Below are positions 1 through 7,270 of a DNA stretch of 64,000 nucleotides, piece by piece. This stretch comes from Flavobacterium pectinovorum (GTDB taxonomy: Bacteria > Bacteroidota > Bacteroidia > Flavobacteriales > Flavobacteriaceae): contig NZ_FRBX01000007.1 in the NCBI RefSeq assembly GCF_900142715.1, positions 241,402 to 305,401 on the forward strand. The letters are read 5' to 3'. Under the pieces are notes generated by a model. The model had not been told where the DNA came from, searched no databases, and saw nothing but the letters and a program-made list of their open reading frames with translations. A program made the translations under genes and the position numbers. Numbering within the stretch: the first letter of the stretch is position 1; the number at the start of each line of letters is the position of its first letter.

Positions 1-602
1 GATATGCTGTTAAGAAATACACAGATGAACTGGTTAGTGAAGACAAGATTGACCAAATCATCGAAGCCATCAATCTTAGCGCTTCTTCCTGCGGGATACA
101 GCCTTATCGCCTGATTGTGGTAACTAATCCTGAAATACGACAAAAATTAGCGGAGGGATCATTCAATACTCAGATCTTGAATTCTTCTCATTTACTTGTT
201 TTTGCTGCATTTAACAATATAACCAGCGAGTACATTGCAGATTACGTAGCAATGATGGAAAAAAAACGCGCTTTGGAAGTTGGAGCTCTAAATCCTTTAA
301 AGGATGCAGTGACTTCTTTTTTTTTCACTCAAACTCCCGAGCAACACGCGATTTGGTCTGCTAAACAAGCTTGTATTGGCCTTGGAACTGCCTTAATCGC
401 AGCAGCTGAACTTAAAGTAGATGCTACTCCTATGGAAGGTTTTGATCCGGAGTTGTTTAATAATGTTTTGGGTTTGTCAGAAAAGAATCTTCATGCTTCT
501 GTCATTATTTCTTTGGGCTATCGCGATACTGCAAACGATTATTTGGCTTCCATGTCAAAAGTTCGCCTGCCAATTGATCAATTTGCAACTAAAATAAAAT
601 AA
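1..602 (+). CDS. Nitroreductase family protein, 5' end outside window
   Basis: The frame is open from base 3 to the stop at 600-602, about 199 codons, so only about ten N-terminal residues are missing from a family of roughly 200-220. Starting at the GTG at 117 would remove the FMN-binding part, so the true start lies upstream of the window. Visible motifs are AVKKYTDELV and then ASSCGIQPYRLIVV, the basic patch and small-residue loop that bind FMN in NfsB-like enzymes, and ISLGYR near the C-terminus. Members are cytosolic FMN homodimers that reduce nitroaromatics, quinones or similar electrophiles with NAD(P)H. The physiological substrate cannot be read from sequence. A hairpin at 681-712 probably ends the transcript. 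Confidence 0.85.
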   Translation, partial: YAVKKYTDELVSEDKIDQIIEAINLSASSCGIQPYRLIVVTNPEIRQKLAEGSFNTQILNSSHLLVFAAFNNITSEYIADYVAMMEKKRALEVGALNPLKDAVTSFFFTQTPEQHAIWSAKQACIGLGTALIAAAELKVDATPMEGFDPELFNNVLGLSEKNLHASVIISLGYRDTANDYLASMSKVRLPIDQFATKIK

Positions 603-680
603 TTGAACTACTATTTACAGATGTGATAAATTATCAGAATTTAAATTCAATTTTGATTCGAACTTATTAAAGTAAAAAAT

Positions 681-712
681 AATAAACCTCCAAAAAAGTT
701 TGGAGGTTTATT
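681..712 (+). terminator. Terminator-like hairpin after the nitroreductase gene
   Basis: A perfect 14-bp inverted repeat (arms 681-694 and 699-712, loop AAAG) with a CCTCC/GGAGG core and A/T-rich outer stem lies about 80 bp after the nitroreductase stop. The outer A and T tracts serve as the U-tract in either direction, so it could also act on minus-strand transcripts. Confidence 0.6.
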
Positions 713-863
713 ATTGACTGTACTGTAATATGTTACTGATAATGATATTATTCCGTTTTCATTTTTCGCTCAAATTCTCGTTTCACATCGATATATTTAT
801 TATCACAACGTAAATTCACCTAAATCTCCGCGATTACGGTTAGTGGTTGTCAGTGGTCGCTGT

Positions 864-1073
864 TTACTTATCATTAACATATTCTAAAATGTCGGCTGGT
901 TGGCAGTCCAAAGCTCTACAAATAGCTTCCAAGGTGCTAAAGCGGATCGCCTTAGCTTTTCCAGTCTTTAATATTGAAAGATTAGATAATGTCAAATCAA
1001 CTCTTTCAGAAAGTTCATTCAGAGAAACTTTTCGTTTTGCCATCATCACATTCAGGTTTACAATTATTGGCAT
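864..1073 (-). CDS. Small XRE/Cro-family transcriptional regulator (YozG-like)
   Basis: This 69-residue protein is almost entirely one helix-turn-helix domain. It contains KVSLNELSERVDLTLSNLS and later AICRALDCQPADILEY, the pattern of short Cro/CI regulators such as YozG. These small XRE proteins often sit directly after a DUF2975 membrane protein gene, and a fragment of exactly such a gene lies immediately upstream (1077-1229) with its stop 3 bp before this start. In intact pairs the two are thought to work together, so this regulator may now be orphaned. The start ATG at 1071-1073 gives the usual length; an internal Met at residue 10 or 11 is the alternative. Its DNA target is unknown. Confidence 0.85.
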   Translation of the reverse strand: MPIIVNLNVMMAKRKVSLNELSERVDLTLSNLSILKTGKAKAIRFSTLEAICRALDCQPADILEYVNDK

Positions 1074-1076
1074 AGC

Positions 1077-1229
1077 TTACGCTGTTAAGTCGTTATCGTT
1101 TTGGATTTCAACTCCTTTTTGAAAAATTGTCGCAATAACATAGACTACGGCTGCCATCAATATAAATGCCTGATTGTCTACCCAAAACTCGTTTAGATTG
1201 TCGATAACATAACCATGATGTTGTAAGTT
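1077..1229 (-). pseudogene. 3' remnant of a DUF2975 membrane protein gene
   Basis: Read on the minus strand, the frame ending in TAA at 1077-1079 encodes about 50 residues: a hydrophobic segment (AFILMAAVVYVIATIF) followed by QKGVEIQNDNDLTA. That tail closely resembles the C-terminus of DUF2975 family membrane proteins (last TM helix, then a K/R-G-x-x-L-Q-x-x-N-D-L-T-like end). Upstream there is a stop at 1230-1232 and no in-frame ATG, so roughly the first two thirds of the gene is gone. The adjacent XRE gene at 864-1073 is its usual partner. Identification rests on motif memory and pairing, not on a search. Confidence 0.6.
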
Positions 1230-1400
1230 TTAAACTAATTTACTGTAATCTTTTTTAATTTCGTGGCTTGCTTTAATTGAAATTTACTGATTTATTCTTA
1301 TTTTCTATATCAACTTTAATGGAAGCTTATTGTTTTTAAGGTTTCTTTTATTTTGTATAGCGGTATATTTTGGTTAAATTGTATATCCAAAAAAAGATTT

Positions 1401-1976
1401 ATGAAACAATTACCTCTACTATTAATTCTTGCCTGTATTTTTATTTCATGCGAAAACAGAAAAGAACAGGAGCTGCTGAAGAGAGAAAAGGCTATAATTT
1501 TAAAGGAAGAAGAATTTGAAAAAAAAGAAGCAGATTATAATGCATTACTCTCTATGCGCGACAGCATCTTTGCTTTAAAAGACACTATAAATAGGGATGC
1601 TGAATTAATTACGGAATGGTCGGAATCGCTTAAAGGTTTCTGGAACAGTAAGATGCTGTGCAGAGAATCAAACTGCAGCCAGTACGTTATAGGAGACCAG
1701 CGTAATGAAGCCTGGGAATTTGTATCTGATTCTACCGGAACTTATACGAATGTTCTAAATAATAAAAAGCTGGTCAGGGTATTTAAGGCAAAATACCTAA
1801 AAGATAAAATAATGCTTGAATTCAGCAGTGACAGTGTTTCTAAAAACAGAGTAAAAATGAATGTGGTTCTTGATGATATCAAAGAAAATATTATTAAAGG
1901 CACGCAGACTATTACCGGACAGGATAACTGTTCTGCCAGATTCTCGGTAGAACTTACACTTCCTCAAAAAAAATAA
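1401..1976 (+). CDS. Predicted lipoprotein with coiled-coil N-terminal region
   Basis: The ATG at 1401 is preferred over an upstream TTG because it begins a clean lipoprotein signal: MKQLPLLLILACIFISC with the lipobox Cys at about residue 17. The mature N-terminus is very charged (KEQELLKREKAI, then KEEEFEKKEADY), a likely coiled coil to about residue 60. The C-terminal part is beta-rich with three cysteines (MLCRESNCSQY and DNCSARF) that could form disulfides. The protein is about 191 residues. The stop is only 3 bp before the antiporter start at 1980, so the two genes are very likely co-transcribed and this may be a periplasm-facing accessory. I recognise no specific family. Confidence 0.75.
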   Translation: MKQLPLLLILACIFISCENRKEQELLKREKAIILKEEEFEKKEADYNALLSMRDSIFALKDTINRDAELITEWSESLKGFWNSKMLCRESNCSQYVIGDQRNEAWEFVSDSTGTYTNVLNNKKLVRVFKAKYLKDKIMLEFSSDSVSKNRVKMNVVLDDIKENIIKGTQTITGQDNCSARFSVELTLPQKK

Positions 1977-1979
1977 TTT

Positions 1980-4100
1980 ATGTTATTAAGTATACAACAC
2001 GTCAGTCTTCCTATTGAAGATCCAGTGCTAAAATTCCTTATCGAACTCATTATTATTTTATGTATACCGCTTTTACTGAATAAAATAAAAGTGCCGCATC
2101 TGCTTGGCCTCATTATAGCTGGTGCCGTTATAGGTCCAAATGGATTTAACGTTCTTGCCAGAGACAGCAGCATAGTGGTAACAGGTACTACAGGACTGCT
2201 GTATATAATGTTTCTGGCAGGACTGGAGATAGACATGGGTGACTTTAAAAAAAATAAATGGAAGAGTATCACTTTTTCGCTGTATACCTTTATTGTGCCA
2301 TTTGCCCTGGGACTTATAGGCGGATATTATATACTTCATTTTTCGCTCTTAACCTCGGTATTGTTTGCCAGTCTTTTTTCGTCACACACTCTTATTGTAT
2401 ATCCAATGGTGAGTAAACTCGGAATAGCAAAAAAGCTGGCAGTAAATGTTACGGTAGGCGGAACAATGATTACAGATGTACTTTCACTAGTAGTATTAGC
2501 TGTTGTAGTAGGTATGTCACAGGGAGAAGTAGGTACTTCATTTTGGGTTACACTATCTGCTTCCATGCTGGTATTTGCTTTAGTAGTTTTACTTCTTTTT
2601 CCCATCATAGCACGCTGGTTTTTTAAGAATGTAGAAGACAAGATTTCGCAGTATATTTTTGTAATTGTAATGATATACCTTGCAGCCTTACTGGCAGAAT
2701 TAGCAGGAATAGAAGCCATTATCGGAGCATTTTTTGCTGGTCTTGCCCTAAACAGGCTTATACCTCACACTTCATCACTTATGAACAGGGTAGAATTCGT
2801 GGGCAATGCTATTTTTATTCCTTTTTTCCTGATCAGTGTTGGTATGCTGATTGATTTTAACGCTTTTATCCAGAGCTGGGAAACACTGGGGGTAGCCTCA
2901 ATTATGCTTATTGCTTCAATAGGAGGAAAATACGCAGCAGCTATCTTAACTAAAAAGACATTTAATTTTACAGATGATGAAGGCAGGCTTATTTTCGGAA
3001 TGAGCGCCGCCTCTGCAGCAGCGACACTTGCATCTGTAATGGTAGGATATAATATTATTTTATCTGAAAATGAAGCAGGCGAGCCTGTGAGGCTTTTAAA
3101 CGAACATGTGCTTAATGGTAGTATTCTACTTATCCTGGTTTCCTGTACTATTTCATCTTTTGTATCAATGGCAAGTGCCCAGAGGATTGCCGATGCTGAT
3201 AAAGAAGAAACTGCGGCGGGTACGGGTGATGAAGAAGAAAAGATTCTGCTGGCTGTAAATCATGAGCATACTGTTGAGAAAATGGTTAACCTGGGACTTC
3301 TTATAAAAAATAAAAGTAATAAAGACAAGATTTTCGCACTTAATGTGATTAATGAAGAAAAAAGCGAGTCGTCTTCAAAAAATGCAGAAAAACTGCTGGG
3401 TGAAGCTGTAAATATGGGCGCAGCTGCGGATGTTAAAATAAATCCGATAACACGACATGACAATGATGTAATTGCGGGTGTTAATAACGTGGTAAAAGAA
3501 CAGAATATTACGGATCTGATTATTGGTCTTGAAGAAGAAAAAGGATTCTCAACCTCTTTTATTTATAATCTTTATAACGGTTACCTGCAAAATAAGCATA
3601 TAAATTTGATTATCTATCATGCGGTCCAGCCAGTGTCAACTATTAAAAAATATGTTGTTCTTATTCCTGCCGATGCGGAGCGCGAACCAGGTTTTTTCCA
3701 TTGTTTATTAAGGATTTGGAATATCGGAAAAAACTCGGGTGCTAAAATGAGTTTTTATGCAAACGATAAAACTCTTGATGTATTGAAAAGCATTATTAAA
3801 AAGGCAAATATTGAAGCTGTTTTTAATGCTGTAACTTCCTGGCAGGAGGCTGAAAATATGGCAAGCAGTCTTGAAGAAGATGAAGGGCTTATCATTCTAA
3901 TGGCTGACAGGGGTATGCATTCTTATTTTCCTCAGATGAAAGAAGTGCCTGAAATTTTAAATAAAAAACTCCATAATAACAATTATTTATTAATTTATCC
4001 TTTCTCAAAAATTGATAATACGGTTACAGAAAAAAGATCCGTAAGTAATCTTGATGATTTTGCTGATATTGGAAAAATTATTGGCCGAATTTTTAAGTAA
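1980..4100 (+). CDS. CPA2-family cation:proton antiporter with C-terminal USP-like domain
   Basis: A 706-residue membrane protein. Residues 1 to about 405 hold 12-13 hydrophobic segments with KVPHLLGLIIAGAVIGPNG, the conserved start of Kef/NhaA-like CPA2 exchangers, and FLAGLEIDM in the next helices. TDVLSLVVLAVVVG and GAFFAGLALNRL are further family landmarks. The C-terminal ~300 residues are soluble and contain two repeats resembling universal stress protein domains rather than the RCK/TrkA_N domain of KefB/C. The predicted role is exchange of Na+ or K+ for H+ across the inner membrane, possibly controlled by the cytosolic domain. It follows a lipoprotein gene by 3 bp. Ion specificity is not readable from sequence. 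Confidence 0.88.
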   Translation: MLLSIQHVSLPIEDPVLKFLIELIIILCIPLLLNKIKVPHLLGLIIAGAVIGPNGFNVLARDSSIVVTGTTGLLYIMFLAGLEIDMGDFKKNKWKSITFSLYTFIVPFALGLIGGYYILHFSLLTSVLFASLFSSHTLIVYPMVSKLGIAKKLAVNVTVGGTMITDVLSLVVLAVVVGMSQGEVGTSFWVTLSASMLVFALVVLLLFPIIARWFFKNVEDKISQYIFVIVMIYLAALLAELAGIEAIIGAFFAGLALNRLIPHTSSLMNRVEFVGNAIFIPFFLISVGMLIDFNAFIQSWETLGVASIMLIASIGGKYAAAILTKKTFNFTDDEGRLIFGMSAASAAATLASVMVGYNIILSENEAGEPVRLLNEHVLNGSILLILVSCTISSFVSMASAQRIADADKEETAAGTGDEEEKILLAVNHEHTVEKMVNLGLLIKNKSNKDKIFALNVINEEKSESSSKNAEKLLGEAVNMGAAADVKINPITRHDNDVIAGVNNVVKEQNITDLIIGLEEEKGFSTSFIYNLYNGYLQNKHINLIIYHAVQPVSTIKKYVVLIPADAEREPGFFHCLLRIWNIGKNSGAKMSFYANDKTLDVLKSIIKKANIEAVFNAVTSWQEAENMASSLEEDEGLIILMADRGMHSYFPQMKEVPEILNKKLHNNNYLLIYPFSKIDNTVTEKRSVSNLDDFADIGKIIGRIFK

Positions 4101-4108
4101 GAAAATAG

Positions 4109-4525
4109 TGGTTCTGTCGCATTTGGTAATAACTTTTATCTTTATAAATTTAAGCTCATCCAAAATGAATACTAACTACAGGCCGATAGTAATCAATATT
4201 GATAAAAGTGGTTCTAATTTGGCAGCTATCAAAGTATACAACAAGCGTTCGTTTTCAAAGATTAAAATCCGGCAATGTAAATATCTCAACAATATTGCAG
4301 AACAGGATCATCGTTTTATCAAATGGCATACACAAAACGGATTAGGCTTTAAAAGTTTTGAATCAGTTATACGAAAATTGAGTGGAATTGAAGTTGTGCA
4401 TATGCTGAGAAAGAATCAAATGGTTAGACTAGGTTGACCATGTTTAAATCATTTTGTAAATTAGCAGTTTAGCTTTTGAATTACTTAAATATTTGTATTT
4501 AATTCTGATAGATGCGACAGAACCA
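4109..4525 (+). mobile_element. Internally deleted IS6-family insertion sequence remnant
   Basis: A 14-bp perfect terminal inverted repeat, TGGTTCTGTCGCAT at 4109-4122 and its complement at 4512-4525, bounds about 417 bp. The ends match the GGTTCTGT(T/C)GCA type typical of IS6-family elements. Inside lies the C-terminal end of a DDE transposase (4165-4437). The first two thirds of the transposase gene, with the first catalytic Asp, is deleted, so the element cannot move by itself, though its ends could be mobilised in trans. No matching 8-bp target duplication is visible in the flanks (AAAATAGT against ATACTCTG). The left end sits 9 bp after the antiporter stop. Confidence 0.8.
4165..4437 (+). 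pseudogene. IS6-family transposase, C-terminal fragment
   Basis: The frame encodes VINIDKSGSNLAAIKVYN and then KYLNNIAEQDHRFIKWHT, LGFKSFESVIRKLSGIEV and HMLRKNQM. These are the second Asp region (NIDKSG), the third catalytic residue (Glu in AEQDHR) and the C-terminal tail of IS6-type DDE transposases. The zinc-finger/HTH N-terminus and the first Asp are absent. The open frame extends upstream to 4051 only by chance, through the antiporter end in a different frame. About 90 of the usual ~230 residues remain. Confidence 0.8.
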
Positions 4526-4674
4526 TACTCTGATTCTTTTAATTATTTGAAAAGCAAAAATATATTTTTATAGTAAATAACAGAAAAATATCAACCCTTT
4601 TAAATCGCATAAAAGCGAGTTGGAAGATAAATACAAATTAAATTTTTGTAAAAAAAATATCAGGTACACTTTTA

Positions 4675-4709
4675 TCTAAAAAAATAGCGGCTTTTATAAC
4701 CGCTATTTT
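4675..4709 (-). terminator. Intrinsic terminator of the alpha/beta hydrolase gene
   Basis: Perfect 10-bp inverted repeat AAAATAGCGG (4681-4690) and CCGCTATTTT (4700-4709) with a 9-nt loop. On the minus strand it is followed by a T-run (complement of the A-run at 4677-4683). It lies 19 bp beyond the hydrolase stop at 4728. Confidence 0.75.
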
Positions 4710-4727
4710 AAATATATTATAGCCAAA

Positions 4728-5702
4728 TTATTTAGGAAGTTTGGCAAGAAACAACAATATATCAGTTCCGATTTCTTTATAATGAGTTTCCAGGGCAAAA
4801 TGACCCGTTTTATAGAACTTTACAGTAGTATTTGGATTGTCACGTTTGTATGCTTCTGCTCCTGCGGGAAGAAAATAAGGATCCTGACTGCCCCAAACAG
4901 CTAACATCATAGGTTTTTTATCTCTAAAATAAGCTTGAAATTTAGGATATAAAGCAACATTGGTTCTGTAATCTTTTAGCAGGTCAAGCTGTATCTCGAT
5001 GTTTCCCGGGCGATCCAGAAAATGCTGATCCAATGTGTATGTTTCAGGTGCGATAAGAGCAGCATCCGAAGCACCTTCGTGATACTGATACCAGGTTGAT
5101 TCTTTAGAAACAAAATCCTTAAGCGCGTCTCTGTTAGCCAGCGAAGGATCTTTCCAGTATTTCTGAATAGGATTCCAACCATTGCTTAATCCTTCTTCGT
5201 AGGCATTGCCATTTTGTGATATGATGCCAGTTATCTTTTCCGGATTAGCAAGAACAAGCCTGTATCCGGTTGGCGCGCCATAATCGAATACATAAATGGC
5301 AAAACGTTTTAAACCAAGCTTATCGATAAAGCCCTGCATAGTGTTGGTAAGATTATCAAAAGTATATTGAAAACTAAGATGATCCGGTGCATCTGAATAG
5401 CCAAAACCAGGCAGGTCCGGAGCTATTACATGATATTTTTTGCTTAAAATAGGAATAAGATTTCTAAACATATGAGATGATGTAGGGTAACCATGCAGTA
5501 ATAATACAATTGGAGCATTTTTAGATCCTGCTTCACGATAGAATATCTTTAGTCCGTTGACTTCCGTGTTATTGTAATGAGTGGTATGAATTTCAGTGTT
5601 CTCTTTTGTAGTTAAAGAGTTTTTAACTTGTGCATTTACATTTGTTCGTGGTAGCATAATTATAGCTAGAATTAGAATTAAGGATTTAATTGTGTTTTTC
5701 AT
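4728..5702 (-). CDS. Secreted alpha/beta hydrolase, haloalkane dehalogenase/epoxide hydrolase type
   Basis: A 324-residue protein with an N-terminal signal peptide (hydrophobic stretch SLILILAIIMLP, cleavage probably after VNAQ). The fold has the oxyanion HGYPTSSHMF motif, the nucleophile elbow VFDYGAPTG with Asp rather than Ser as nucleophile, a later acidic residue in WGSQDPYF and the catalytic His in KTGHFALETH. An Asp nucleophile is the signature of haloalkane dehalogenases, epoxide hydrolases and fluoroacetate dehalogenases, so it probably hydrolyses a C-X or epoxide bond through an alkyl-enzyme ester. It is divergent from a LysR gene (5792-6652), the classical arrangement for regulator and target. 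The substrate is unknown. Confidence 0.85.
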   Translation of the reverse strand: MKNTIKSLILILAIIMLPRTNVNAQVKNSLTTKENTEIHTTHYNNTEVNGLKIFYREAGSKNAPIVLLLHGYPTSSHMFRNLIPILSKKYHVIAPDLPGFGYSDAPDHLSFQYTFDNLTNTMQGFIDKLGLKRFAIYVFDYGAPTGYRLVLANPEKITGIISQNGNAYEEGLSNGWNPIQKYWKDPSLANRDALKDFVSKESTWYQYHEGASDAALIAPETYTLDQHFLDRPGNIEIQLDLLKDYRTNVALYPKFQAYFRDKKPMMLAVWGSQDPYFLPAGAEAYKRDNPNTTVKFYKTGHFALETHYKEIGTDILLFLAKLPK

Positions 5703-5710
5703 ATTTTCAA

Positions 5711-5741
5711 TTGTTTAAGACAAAAATACAGTCTATATTTG
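5711..5741 (+). promoter_or_regulatory. Promoter of the LysR gene (TTG-N20-TATATTTG)
   Basis: TTG at 5711-5713 and TATATTTG at 5734-5741 are separated by 20 bp, matching the Bacteroidota -33/-7 consensus (TTG, 17-23 bp, TANNTTTG). The LysR ATG follows 50 bp downstream. Confidence 0.6.
5721..5728 (-). promoter_or_regulatory. -7 box for the hydrolase gene, interleaved with the LysR promoter
   Basis: On the minus strand TATTTTTG fits TANNTTTG and lies 19 bp upstream of the hydrolase start at 5702. It sits inside the spacer of the plus-strand promoter, so the two divergent promoters physically overlap and a bound regulator could affect both. Confidence 0.5.
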
Positions 5742-5773
5742 ATACCTGAAAACGATTTATAATGATCTAATCA

Positions 5774-5788
5774 ATCACTAAAAGTGAT
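5774..5788. promoter_or_regulatory. Palindrome ATCACT-AAA-AGTGAT before the LysR start
   Basis: Perfect 6-bp arms with a 3-bp spacer, ending 3 bp before the LysR ATG. It could be an operator for autoregulation or a small hairpin at the translation start; it is not the classical T-N11-A LysR box. Confidence 0.35.
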
Positions 5789-5791
5789 ACT

Positions 5792-6652
5792 ATGAATAGT
5801 AATGACCTGAAAATATTTGAAGCCGCAGCAACACTCGGAAGTTTTACGAAAGCTGCAGAAGCAACCTTTACGGTACAATCAAACGTAACGGCTCGCATAA
5901 AAAATCTCGAAGATGAATTTGGAGCTGAACTGTTTAGAAGAGTAGCCAGAAAAGTGGTTCTAACTGAAGCAGGGGAAACACTTTTGCAATATGCTAAAAA
6001 AATAGGACGATTATTGGATGATGCAAAAAGTGATATACAGAGTGCAGACAAAATAGGAGGGACAATACGCATAGGGTGTATTGAGACCACTATGGCTTTT
6101 AAAGTGCCAGAAATCATCAAAGGTTTTGCAGAATTTTATCCCAATGTAGAGCTTGAATTTTATTCTTCGATGTTGTCAGCATTGATAAACGATGTAATCA
6201 GTTATAAACTTGATGCTGCTTTTGTTGCAGCACCCATAAATATTCCGGGTTTACAGCAGCTTATTGTTCGTGATGAACAACTTGTAATAATTGCAGGTGG
6301 TGATGTGGATAAGCTTTCGGTAGTATTGAAACAAGAACCTTTAAAAATAGTAGTTTTTGAGCAAGGTTGTTTTTTCAGGGCGCGACTTGAAACCTGGCTC
6401 GGTTCAAAAGGAATCCTCCGTTATAAAAGTACCGTAATCAATTCGATAGAAGGCATTATTAATTTTGTGGAGGCAGGTCTTGGTATTAGTATACTTCCTG
6501 CAGAAGTGGTAAATCAGTATTACAGGAACAGAAATATAAAAACTTTTCCTTTAACTAAAGAACTTGCCACGATGACTACAGTGTTAATTTACAGAAATGA
6601 TGAAGAACCTTCAAAGGCTTTAAATGTATTTTTAGATCAGTATCGGAATTAA
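5792..6652 (+). CDS. LysR-family transcriptional regulator
   Basis: A 286-residue protein with the standard winged HTH at residues 1-60 (LKIFEAAATLGSFTKAAEAT, then NVTARIKNLEDEFGAELFRR) and a LysR substrate-binding domain from about residue 90, containing GTIRIGCIETT and GLGISILPAEVV. Length and start are typical. It is transcribed away from the secreted hydrolase at 4728-5702 across 89 bp with overlapping promoters, so control of that gene and of itself is the most likely job. The inducer is unknown. Confidence 0.92.
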   Translation: MNSNDLKIFEAAATLGSFTKAAEATFTVQSNVTARIKNLEDEFGAELFRRVARKVVLTEAGETLLQYAKKIGRLLDDAKSDIQSADKIGGTIRIGCIETTMAFKVPEIIKGFAEFYPNVELEFYSSMLSALINDVISYKLDAAFVAAPINIPGLQQLIVRDEQLVIIAGGDVDKLSVVLKQEPLKIVVFEQGCFFRARLETWLGSKGILRYKSTVINSIEGIINFVEAGLGISILPAEVVNQYYRNRNIKTFPLTKELATMTTVLIYRNDEEPSKALNVFLDQYRN

Positions 6653-6745
6653 ATCGGAATTTGTGGGAATGGCCAAATTATATTGCCAACGCTTTATACA
6701 AACAATGTTCATGAAAAGAATAATTTTAATTGTTAAAAGTAGTTT

Positions 6746-6866
6746 GTGCCACGATTCTGCCACAAAACTTAGACAGGTGAAATATCTTCAAAAAACGTCA
6801 TAACTTTTTGTGGCAGAAAAGGTATCCACTCCAAGACAAAAGTGCCACGATTTTACCACAAAACTT
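6746..6866. repeat. Pair of 25-bp direct repeats near tRNA-Tyr
   Basis: The 25-bp units GTGCCACGATTCTGCCACAA... (6746-6770) and GTGCCACGATTTTACCACAA... (6842-6866) match at 23 of 25 positions and start 96 bp apart. An inverted fragment TGTGGCA lies between them. No gene is visible in 6653-7001. Repeats next to a tRNA can be relics of an integrated element, but no integrase is present in the window. Confidence 0.55.
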
Positions 6867-6906
6867 TTGAGTGTTTTTATAAAGAATAAAAACTGCCTTA
6901 AATGCA

Positions 6907-6938
6907 AAAAACCTGCGAATCCTAGGATTTGCAGGTTT
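6907..6938 (-). terminator. Hairpin downstream of tRNA-Tyr
   Basis: A near-perfect 16-bp inverted repeat with core CCTGCGAATCCT/AGGATTTGCAGG (one G-U pair, essentially no loop beyond the turn) and a T-run on the minus strand. It lies about 65 bp after the 3' end of the tRNA and fits an intrinsic terminator for it. Confidence 0.6.
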
Positions 6939-7001
6939 TACCACGTTTTTTATGGATTTTTGAAAAGATTGAAAAAGTTGCCTTTATTTCTTTTACCCTT
7001 T

Positions 7002-7085
7002 TGGTGGGGAGAGCAGGATTCGAACCTGCGAAGTTCACACAGCAGATTTACAGTCTGCCCTCGTTGGCCGCTTGAGTATCTCCCC
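7002..7085 (-). tRNA. tRNA-Tyr (anticodon GTA)
   Basis: On the minus strand the acceptor stem GGGGAGA (7079-7085) pairs with TCTCCCC (7006-7012), followed by discriminator A and an encoded CCA (7002-7004). The anticodon loop reads CTGTAAA with anticodon GTA, the T-arm contains GGTTCGAATCC, and a long variable arm is present as expected for a class II tRNA-Tyr. Total length is 84 nt including CCA. Confidence 0.95.
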
Positions 7086-7222
7086 GATCTCAGCATTGAT
7101 GCGCTTTGTTGTTCTAAGCGGTTGCAAATATAGGAACGTTTTTCATGTTTACAAACAAAAAACGAACTTAATTTTAAGTTATTTTAAAGTTATTTTTTAA
7201 TTCATTGGAATTGAATAAAATA

Positions 7223-7249
7223 AAAAAATCTCCACTAGGGAGATTTTTT
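7223..7249 (-). terminator. Intrinsic terminator of the TlpA-like gene
   Basis: Perfect 11-bp inverted repeat AAAAAATCTCC (7223-7233) and GGAGATTTTTT (7239-7249) with a 5-nt loop, 22 bp after the stop of the minus-strand gene. The built-in A and T tracts make it bidirectional. Confidence 0.8.
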
Positions 7250-7270
7250 AAGTTTTTTTAAAAAGTAGGA

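Noticed and set aside
740..830. 24-codon minus-strand open stretch (VNLRCDNKYIDVKREFERK)
   Set aside because: Looks gene-like in composition but is bounded by stops on both sides; too short to support.
847..1122. Plus-strand 91-residue ORF
   Set aside because: Antisense to the XRE regulator and DUF2975 remnant, which have recognisable motifs.
4051..4437. Full 128-residue ORF as a gene
   Set aside because: Its first third is out-of-frame antiporter sequence and the IS end; only the C-terminal part is transposase-derived.
6653..7001. Integrated genomic island at tRNA-Tyr
   Set aside because: No integrase, no tRNA 3'-end duplication and ordinary genes on both sides.
6810..7133. Plus-strand 107-residue ORF
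   Set aside because: It runs antisense across tRNA-Tyr; GEQDSNLRSSHSRF is the well-known false protein made by reading a tRNA backwards.
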